A model generated the notes under the pieces. The model saw only the letters and a list, made by a program, of their open reading frames with translations, had not been told where the DNA came from and searched no databases. 20,195 nt of DNA. Origin: Burkholderiales bacterium (GTDB lineage: Bacteria > Pseudomonadota > Gammaproteobacteria > Burkholderiales > Thiobacillaceae). Positions within the stretch are counted from its first letter, which is position 1. Every line of letters begins with the position of its first letter. Positions 15,206 through 20,195 of the stretch are shown here, in pieces. A program made the position numbers and the translations under genes. Where the stretch lies: positions 1 through 20,195 of the forward strand of contig SXTL01000029.1 in assembly GCA_005790965.1 (NCBI GenBank), written 5' to 3'.

Positions 15206-16451
15206 ACCGAATGGCGGTAAGGGCGATGGCGGTCCGCCGGATCTCGACGAGTTGTGGAAGGGTTTTAATGAGCGCTTGAACGGAATGTTCGGGCGCGGTG
15301 GTGCACCCAATACGCCCGGACCCGATGGCGATAATGATGGCAATGGGGGCGGGGGCGGTAATGGGGGTGGCAACAGGCCCCCGCCGCGTGGCCGACCGCA
15401 GCTGCCGCAATTCCGTCTGCCTGGGATGAGTATCATCATAGGACTGGTGGGCCTGCTTTGGCTGGCGTCCGGCTTTTACATTGTTAACGCCGGTGAGCGC
15501 GGAGTTGTCCTTCGCTTTGGTCAGTTTTCCGAATCGACGATGCCGGGGCCACGCTGGCACTTGCCTTACCCCTTCGAATCGGTTGAAAAGGTCAATATCG
15601 AACAAGTGCGTACGGTTGAGGTGGGTTTTCGGCGCAATGTGAAGTCCAAGACCCTGAGCGAGTCCTTGATGTTGACGGATGACGAGAACATCATCGACCT
15701 GCAATTCTCGGTGCAGTATGTCCTCAAAGATCCGGAAGACTTCCTGTTTTCCAACCGCAATCCGGACGAGACCGTCATGCAGGTGGCTGAATCGGCTATG
15801 CGTGAAGTGGTGGGCAAGAGCCGCATGGACTATGTTCTCTACGAGGGTCGGGCCGATGTCTCGGTGCGGGCCACGAAGTTGATGCAGGAGTTGCTGGATC
15901 GTTATCGGATCGGGGTGACGGTCAGTAAGGTCAACTTGCAAAATGCCCAGCCACCAGAGCAAGTTCAGGCGGCCTTCGACGATGCGGTCAAGGCGGGCCA
16001 GGACCGTGAACGGCTGAAGAACGAGGGGCAGGCTTACGCGAATGATGTGGTCCCCAAGGCGCGTGGTTTGGCGGCGCGCTTGATTGCCGAGGCCAATGGT
16101 CACAAGCAGCGCGTCATTGTGGCTGCCGAGGGTGACGCGGCGCGTTTCACCTCGATTGTGACCGAGTACAACAAGGCGCCGCAGGTGACGCGGGAGCGTC
16201 TCTACCAGGATGCGATGCAACAGGTTCTGAGCAGTACAACCAAGGTCATGGTCGATAGTAAGCAGGGCCAGCAACTACTCTATTTACCGCTCGACAAGAT
16301 CATGCAGATGTCGGCGCCCAGTGGTGTGCCGGCCGCCCCCGCCGCTGCGGCTGCGGCTGCGGTACCCGAGGCCGCGCCGCTGCGGGCGGCTCCCCCGCTG
16401 GACGCGCGCAGCCGTGACGCATCGCGTAGCCGTGATCGCGAGGTTCGCTAA
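15192..16451 (+). CDS. hflK: FtsH protease modulator HflK
   Basis: HflK (419 residues) forms with HflC the membrane cage around the FtsH protease. A cytoplasmic N-terminal region of about 78 residues includes a Gly/Asn-rich stretch (DGDNDGNGGGGGNGGGN, 46-61). The single membrane segment is at about 79-97 (MSIIIGLVGLLWLASGFYI). The SPFH/band-7 domain follows (GERGVVLRFGQFSESTMPG), and then a long helical part with the conserved RLIAEANGHKQRVIVAAEGDAARF. The last 45 residues are low-complexity, an Ala run followed by RSRDASRSRDREVR. The start overlaps hflX by 14 bases and the stop overlaps the hflC ATG by one. Confidence 0.96.
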   Translation: MAWNEPNGGKGDGGPPDLDELWKGFNERLNGMFGRGGAPNTPGPDGDNDGNGGGGGNGGGNRPPPRGRPQLPQFRLPGMSIIIGLVGLLWLASGFYIVNAGERGVVLRFGQFSESTMPGPRWHLPYPFESVEKVNIEQVRTVEVGFRRNVKSKTLSESLMLTDDENIIDLQFSVQYVLKDPEDFLFSNRNPDETVMQVAESAMREVVGKSRMDYVLYEGRADVSVRATKLMQELLDRYRIGVTVSKVNLQNAQPPEQVQAAFDDAVKAGQDRERLKNEGQAYANDVVPKARGLAARLIAEANGHKQRVIVAAEGDAARFTSIVTEYNKAPQVTRERLYQDAMQQVLSSTTKVMVDSKQGQQLLYLPLDKIMQMSAPSGVPAAPAAAAAAAVPEAAPLRAAPPLDARSRDASRSRDREVR

Positions 16452-17323
16452 TGAAAAACCTATCTAATCTGATCACCCTGTTGATCGGCGTCGCCCTGCT
16501 GGTCTCGATGAGCCTCTTTACGGTTGATCAGCGCCAGGCTGCGCTGGTTTTTCAACTCGGCGAGATCGTCGATACCAAGCTCAAACCCGGACTCTATTTC
16601 AAGGTCCCGTTGGTACAGAATGTGCGAAATTTTGACACTCGCATCATGACCCTCGACCCGGCCGATCCGGAGCGCTTCATCACCTCTGAAAAGAAGAATG
16701 TGCTGGTCGATTATTTTGTCAAATGGCGGATTACCAATGTGCGGACCTTTTATGTCAGCTTTGGCGGTGATGAGGCCCGCGCCATTAATCGCTTGGCTCA
16801 GACGGTCAACGATGGCATGCGTGCCGAATTCGGTAAGCGTACCGTACACGATGTGGTCTCCGGTGAACGCGACGATGTGATGGATGCCTTGCGCAAGTCG
16901 GCCAATGCTGACGCCAAGCGGTTTGGCGTTGAGGTCTTGGATGTGCGTGTCAAGCGGGTGGACCTGCCCTCTGAGGTCTCTGAGTCGGTTTACCGGCGCA
17001 TGGAGGCCGAGCGCAAGCGGGTGGCCAACGAGCTGCGTTCAACCGGTACCGCCGAGGCCGAGAAGATCAAGGCTGAAGCCGACCGGGAGCGTGAGGTTAT
17101 CCTCGCCGAGGCCTATCGTGATGCCCAGCGTATCAAGGGGCAGGGCGATGGCAAGGCGGCGGCTATTTACGCCAAAGCCTATGGTAAGCACGCCGAGTTC
17201 TACGCCTTCTATCGCAGCATGGAGTCGTACAAAGCCAGCTTCAAGGATAAACAGGATATGATGGTCCTGCAGCCAAACTCGGCCTTTTTCCGCTACATGA
17301 ATGCACCCAAGGGCGGCAAGTGA
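16451..17323 (+). CDS. hflC: FtsH protease modulator HflC
   Basis: HflC (290 residues) is the second subunit of the HflKC cage. A single membrane segment lies at about 6-24 (NLITLLIGVALLVSMSLFTV). The SPFH domain follows, with FTVDQRQAALVFQLGEIVD and GLYFKVPLVQNVRNFDTRI. The helical region carries RRMEAERKRVANELRSTG and AEKIKAEADREREVILAEA. The length is normal for the short form of the family; E. coli HflC has an insertion and is longer. It overlaps the DUF2065 gene by 4 bases (GTGA). Confidence 0.97.
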   Translation: MKNLSNLITLLIGVALLVSMSLFTVDQRQAALVFQLGEIVDTKLKPGLYFKVPLVQNVRNFDTRIMTLDPADPERFITSEKKNVLVDYFVKWRITNVRTFYVSFGGDEARAINRLAQTVNDGMRAEFGKRTVHDVVSGERDDVMDALRKSANADAKRFGVEVLDVRVKRVDLPSEVSESVYRRMEAERKRVANELRSTGTAEAEKIKAEADREREVILAEAYRDAQRIKGQGDGKAAAIYAKAYGKHAEFYAFYRSMESYKASFKDKQDMMVLQPNSAFFRYMNAPKGGK

Positions 17324-17511
17324 CACTGCAAGAGATCTTTTTGCCAGCGCTGGCGCTGATGCTGGTTATGGAAGGAATGATGCCTTTCCTGGCGCCTAGG
17401 GTTTGGCGCGAGACCTTTACTCGCTTGGCAACGCTGCGTGAGGGCCAGATTCGTTTCATGGGCCTCATCGCCATGGTCTTGGGTCTGATGCTGATGCAGG
17501 TGGCGTTATGA
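17320..17511 (+). CDS. DUF2065 (YjeT-type) small inner-membrane protein
   Basis: This 63-residue protein has two hydrophobic helices joined by a short basic loop: about 3-25 (LQEIFLPALALMLVMEGMMP) and about 47-62 (MGLIAMVLGLMLMQVA). PFLAPRVWRETFTRLA and the placement between hflC and hisZ/purA identify the DUF2065/YjeT family, whose function is unknown. The start codon is GTG at 17320, overlapping the hflC stop. The end overlaps the hisZ ATG by 4 bases. Position alone suggests a link to the HflKC-FtsH membrane complex; that is inference. Confidence 0.88.
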   Translation: MTLQEIFLPALALMLVMEGMMPFLAPRVWRETFTRLATLREGQIRFMGLIAMVLGLMLMQVAL

Positions 17512-18686
17512 CACATCCTGCGAATCTTTATTCTGCCCCGGCCTGGCTTCTTCCCGAGTATGTCGAGGATGTTTTGCCGCCTTACGCGGCTACTCTTGAG
17601 GGCCTGCGTGCCCGTTTACTCGCCTTATTGAATAGCCATGGCTACGATTATGTGCAGCCGCCCATGCTCGAATTTCTCGACTCGCTGCTTTCCGCTGCGG
17701 GTAACGAGCTGGATCTCAAAACCTTTAAGGTGATCGACAGCCTGTCGTGTCGACAGATGGGGGTGCGTGCCGATATCACGCCGCAGATCGCGCGGATTGA
17801 CGCCCATTTGCTGGGCCGCAACGGGGCGGTTCGTCTCTGTTATGCCGGCCCGGTTCTGCATACGCGCCCGGATGGCATGGCCAACCGCCGCGAGCCATAT
17901 CAGTTGGGCGCTGAGCTGTTTGGCCACGCAGGCATTGAGGCTGATCTGGAGATCCTCACCTTGCTACTGGCGGCGATGCAGACCTGTGACCTTGTTCACA
18001 CGCGTGTCAGCCTTGGCCATGTCGGATTATTCCGCGCCTTGGTGCGGGCAGCGGGGCTGGATGCAGAGACTGAGGCTGCTTTGTTTACCGCTTTGCGCCA
18101 CAAGGATGTGCCGGAGTTAACGGCGCGCGTGGTGGGGCTTGAGGTGAAATGGCGGGCAGCTTTCCTGGCTTTGACCGAGCTCTATGGTGGAGTGGAGGTA
18201 ATCGATACCGCACGGGCGCAATTGCCGGCCGTGGATGGCGTTGTGCAGGCCTTGGATGAGCTCGCGATCTTGGCTCGGGGTGTTCATGGCGCGGATATCG
18301 GCATTGATCTCGCCGATCTGCGCGGCTATGGCTATCACAACGGCGTGGTGTTCGCGGGCTATGTGGGCGGGCAGGCGCAGGCTGTAGCCTTGGGTGGACG
18401 CTATGACGGGACAGGTGCGCGTTTCGGGCGCGCCCGACCGGCCACAGGATTTAGCCTCGATCTGCGCCGGGTTCTGGATGTCATGCCTGAACCGGTAGCC
18501 ACATCCGGGATTTTGGCCCCGTATGGCAATGCGATCGGGCTGTTGGACGAAATAGCGCGCTTGCGAGCGGCAGGTGAGCGCGTGGTTGTGGAGTTGCCGG
18601 GCCAAGAGGTTTGGCGCGCCAACTCGGGTTGCGACCGTATCTTGATTCAGGCGGGGTCTGCATGGCAGATCCAGCCCCTTATTTGA
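17508..18686 (+). CDS. hisZ: ATP phosphoribosyltransferase regulatory subunit HisZ
   Basis: HisZ (392 residues) is a catalytically inactive relative of histidyl-tRNA synthetase that forms a complex with short-form HisG and makes it active and sensitive to histidine, at the first step of histidine synthesis. The class II-like core is visible: WLLPEYVEDVLPPYAATLEGL, ADITPQIARIDAH, CYAGPVLHTRP and GYGYHNGVVFAGYVGG, with ALGGRYDGTGARFGRARPATGFSLDL near the motif-3 position. The HisRS anticodon domain is absent. Its presence implies a short-form hisG elsewhere in the genome. It overlaps the DUF2065 gene by 4 bases and lies 14 bases before purA. Confidence 0.93.
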   Translation: MTHPANLYSAPAWLLPEYVEDVLPPYAATLEGLRARLLALLNSHGYDYVQPPMLEFLDSLLSAAGNELDLKTFKVIDSLSCRQMGVRADITPQIARIDAHLLGRNGAVRLCYAGPVLHTRPDGMANRREPYQLGAELFGHAGIEADLEILTLLLAAMQTCDLVHTRVSLGHVGLFRALVRAAGLDAETEAALFTALRHKDVPELTARVVGLEVKWRAAFLALTELYGGVEVIDTARAQLPAVDGVVQALDELAILARGVHGADIGIDLADLRGYGYHNGVVFAGYVGGQAQAVALGGRYDGTGARFGRARPATGFSLDLRRVLDVMPEPVATSGILAPYGNAIGLLDEIARLRAAGERVVVELPGQEVWRANSGCDRILIQAGSAWQIQPLI

Positions 18687-18700
18687 ACGAAGGAAATATT

Positions 18701-19990
18701 ATGAAGAATGTGGTGGTAATTGGTACGCAATGGGGCGATGAAGGCAAGGGCAAGATTGTCGATTGGCTGACCGACCACGCCCAAGGCGTGGTGCGTTTTC
18801 AGGGGGGCCACAATGCCGGCCACACCTTGGTGATTGGCGGCAAGAAGACCGTGCTGCATCTGATTCCGTCGGGCATTCTGCGGGCCGGCGTTCGTTGCTT
18901 TATTGGTAATGGTGTGGTGGTTTCGCCCGAGGCGCTGATCGAAGAGGTCGAGATGCTGGAAAAGGGGGGTATTGATGTCGCCAGCCGCCTGATCATTTCC
19001 GAGGCCTGCCCGCTGATCCTGCCGCATCACATTGCCCTCGACCAGGCCCGCGAGGCGGCCAAGGGCGCTGGCAAAATTGGCACCACCGGGCGTGGCATCG
19101 GGCCGACCTATGAAGACAAGGTGGCGCGCCGTGCCCTGCGCGTGCAAGACTTGATGTATCGCGAGCGTTTTGCCGCCAAATTGGGCGAGATCCTCGACTA
19201 TCACAACTTTGTCCTGAAGCACTATTTCAAGGCCGAGACGGTGGACTTTAATCAGTCGTTGGACCGCGCCATGGAACTGGCCGAGAAGATCAAGCCGATG
19301 ATCGGCGATGTGCCGCGCATGCTTTATGAGGCCAACAAGCGTGGCGAAAATCTGCTGTTTGAGGGTGCGCAGGGCACGCTGCTGGATATTGACCACGGTA
19401 CCTACCCGTTTGTCACCAGCTCCAACTGCACCGCTGGCGGCGCAGCAACTGGTTCAGGTATGGGACCCAATGGGATGCATTATGTATTGGGTATTACCAA
19501 GGCCTATACCACGCGCGTTGGCGGGGGTCCGTTCCCCACCGAGTTGTTCGACGACACCGGCAAGTGGCTGTCCGAGAAGGGCAACGAGGTTGGTGCGACC
19601 ACCGGCCGTGCCCGCCGTTGTGGCTGGTTTGATGCTGCGGCGCTTAAGCGTTCGATTCAGATCAACGGCGTCACCGGCCTGTGCGTGACCAAGCTTGATG
19701 TGCTGGACGGCATGGAAACCGTGCGTATCTGTACCGGCTACAAGCTGGCTAATACGGTGTGTGACATCCTGCCGGTGGGAGCTGAAAGTTTGACTGACTG
19801 CGAACCGGTGTACGAAGACTGGGCGGGCTGGAGTGATTCGACCGTGGGCAAGACCCGTTTTGAAGATCTGCCGGCCAACGCGCAAAAGTACCTTAACCGG
19901 ATGCAGGAACTGTGTGGCGTGCCGGTGGATATCATCTCGACGGGTCCGGATCGCGCCGAGACCATCGTCGTGCGCCACCCCTTCCTTTGA
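18701..19990 (+). CDS. purA: Adenylosuccinate synthetase
   Basis: PurA (429 residues) joins IMP and aspartate with GTP to give adenylosuccinate, the first committed step to AMP. The P-loop-like GTQWGDEGKGK (8-18) holds the catalytic D13, and H41 lies in GGHNAGHTL, both at E. coli positions. Also seen are GTTGRGIGPTYEDK, EGAQGTLLDIDHGTYPFVTS and the aspartate-binding VGATTGRARRCGWFD. The frame opens upstream at 18611, but the ATG at 18701 is chosen: it matches the family (MKNVVVIGTQWGDEG) and has AAGGA about 7 bases before it. The gene ends the long cluster; the integrative-element edge begins 65 bases after its stop. Confidence 0.97.
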   Translation: MKNVVVIGTQWGDEGKGKIVDWLTDHAQGVVRFQGGHNAGHTLVIGGKKTVLHLIPSGILRAGVRCFIGNGVVVSPEALIEEVEMLEKGGIDVASRLIISEACPLILPHHIALDQAREAAKGAGKIGTTGRGIGPTYEDKVARRALRVQDLMYRERFAAKLGEILDYHNFVLKHYFKAETVDFNQSLDRAMELAEKIKPMIGDVPRMLYEANKRGENLLFEGAQGTLLDIDHGTYPFVTSSNCTAGGAATGSGMGPNGMHYVLGITKAYTTRVGGGPFPTELFDDTGKWLSEKGNEVGATTGRARRCGWFDAAALKRSIQINGVTGLCVTKLDVLDGMETVRICTGYKLANTVCDILPVGAESLTDCEPVYEDWAGWSDSTVGKTRFEDLPANAQKYLNRMQELCGVPVDIISTGPDRAETIVVRHPFL

Positions 19991-20019
19991 TGGGGTGGGT
20001 CGTCAAGAAAAGCAATAAA

Positions 20020-20049
20020 AAACGCATGAATCGGGGGATTCATGCGTTT
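20020..20049. terminator. Bidirectional hairpin terminator after purA and the former tRNA gene
   Basis: AAACGCATGAATC and GATTCATGCGTTT form a perfect 13-bp stem with a GGGG loop. Read on the minus strand the stem runs into a T-rich tail (TTTTTTATTGCTTTT), the classical form of an intrinsic terminator; on the plus strand the tail is weaker (TTTGCATTT). It lies 5 bases beyond the CCA of the minus-strand tRNA fragment, so it is probably the native terminator of that tRNA gene, shared with purA. Confidence 0.8.
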
Positions 20050-20054
20050 GCATT

Positions 20055-20074
20055 TGGTGCCCAAGAGAGGACTC
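20055..20074 (-). other. tRNA 3'-end fragment, likely attachment site of an integrative element
   Basis: On the minus strand these 20 bases read GAGTCCTCTCTTGGGCACCA. That equals part of a T-loop (GAGT), the 3' half of a T-stem (CCTCT), a 7-base acceptor strand (CTTGGGC), discriminator A and CCA. The bases before it do not continue as a tRNA: the T-loop start is broken (TTCCTGAGT), no AGAGG is there to pair with CCTCT, and no anticodon arm follows. The acceptor strand would pair with GCCCAAG, as in several tRNA(Leu) genes; the isotype is a guess. A perfect 3' end with foreign sequence beyond it is what tyrosine-integrase elements leave at the far end. Confidence 0.7.
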
Positions 20075-20136
20075 AGGAACGGCCTGAGAATGGGCTTTGT
20101 GGCGTGTCGTGAGTAAATCGTGAGTGATCGCGGCGG

Positions 20137-20195
20137 CTAGTATGCCTCTTTGCTGGACTGTATCCAGTCGGTGATCTCGCTGGCGATCCAGCGCA
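20137..20195 (-). CDS. AlpA-like phage/island regulator, C-terminal 18 codons
   Basis: Reading in from the right edge on the minus strand, the open frame gives RWIASEITDWIQSSKEAY and a TAG stop at 20139-20137. The pattern R.W..SEI..WI matches the recognition-helix end of AlpA-family winged-helix regulators (MerR-like excisionase/regulator fold), which in prophages and islands control the integrase or act as excisionase. Only the last 18 residues are visible, so the call rests on a short motif plus its place beside the tRNA fragment. Confidence 0.55.
   Translation of the reverse strand, partial: RWIASEITDWIQSSKEAY

Larger units (their letters stand above)
20055..20195. mobile_element. Outer edge of an integrative element (prophage or genomic island), continuing to the right
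   Basis: The stretch starts with the tRNA 3'-end copy and holds the end of an AlpA-like gene. Between them (20075-20136) there is no gene. It has a small inverted repeat CTCAGG/CCTGAG (20072-20077 and 20083-20088) at the boundary, and the direct repeat TCGTGAGT at 20107-20114 and 20118-20125, eleven bases apart. Such short repeats next to an att core may bind integrase or excisionase. The integrase and the intact tRNA gene, expected at the other end, are outside the window. Confidence 0.6.

Noticed and set aside
15093..16274. Long minus-strand open frame (393 codons) opposite hflX/hflK
   Set aside because: It lies antisense to the clearly conserved hflK. Its protein is Arg/His/Leu-rich without any family motif, the usual by-product of GC-rich coding DNA.
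16336..16365. GCTGCG-type repeat encoding the HflK Ala run, as a possible phase-variable tract
   Set aside because: The repeat is short, imperfect and changes length in multiples of three, so it would alter only the disordered tail and not switch the gene.
18611..18700. Upstream ATG extending PurA by 30 residues
   Set aside because: This part overlaps the hisZ 3' end in another frame and is not in the family; AAGGA supports the ATG at 18701, and D13/H41 then match E. coli numbering.
18647..19396. Minus-strand open frame of 249 codons inside purA
   Set aside because: PurA is complete and canonical on the plus strand; the reverse frame shows no motif and no promoter.
1..20195. CRISPR array, rRNA operon, complete insertion sequence or replication origin
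   Set aside because: I saw no regularly spaced repeats, no rRNA-like sequence, no transposase with terminal inverted repeats and no DnaA-box cluster.

Overview
The window is a stretch of core bacterial chromosome, GC-rich by eye, whose gene order points to Proteobacteria. The contiguous run ndk-rlmN-rodZ-ispG-hisS-yfgM-bamB-der-hfq-hflX-hflK-hflC-DUF2065-hisZ-purA, with hisZ present and hfq directly behind der, is what I know best from Betaproteobacteria. In enteric Gammaproteobacteria the hfq-hfl-purA block lies elsewhere, behind miaA. This assignment rests on recalled synteny and sequence style, not on a search.

Layout. (1) Positions 1-1435, minus strand: the start of a small lipoprotein gene with its own promoter, then a JmjC/cupin oxygenase of the ribosomal L16 arginine hydroxylase family. 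(2) Positions 1519-4432, plus strand: a Bcp-type peroxiredoxin, a SlyD-type FKBP isomerase, accA and tilS, tightly packed. The tilS product lacks the usual C-terminal domain. (3) Positions 4418-5416, minus strand: a solitary PilT-like retraction ATPase. It overlaps the end of tilS and has a near-consensus promoter placed so that its mRNA should start at or next to the AUG. (4) Positions 5548-18686, plus strand: the ndk-to-hisZ cluster. Most genes touch or overlap the next; the only gaps of 30 bases or more are before rodZ, hfq and hflX. It serves nucleotide balance, 23S rRNA and tRNA methylation, cell shape, isoprenoid synthesis, histidyl-tRNA charging, outer-membrane protein assembly, ribosome biogenesis, sRNA regulation and FtsH proteolysis control. 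It is followed by purA (18701-19990). (5) Positions 19991-20195: a hairpin terminator, a 20-bp copy of a tRNA 3' end pointing back toward purA, and the last 18 codons of an AlpA-like phage/island regulator on the minus strand. I read this as the outer edge of an integrative element inserted in a tRNA gene.

The core genes are ordinary. The points that deserve a second look are the element boundary after purA, an Hfq that has lost all three rim arginines, the predicted leaderless mRNA of the PilT-like gene, a terminator-like hairpin at the very start of the predicted ndk transcript, and two enzymes (TilS, HflX) that end early. No complete novel system is visible; the best place to look for one is to the right of this window, inside the element.
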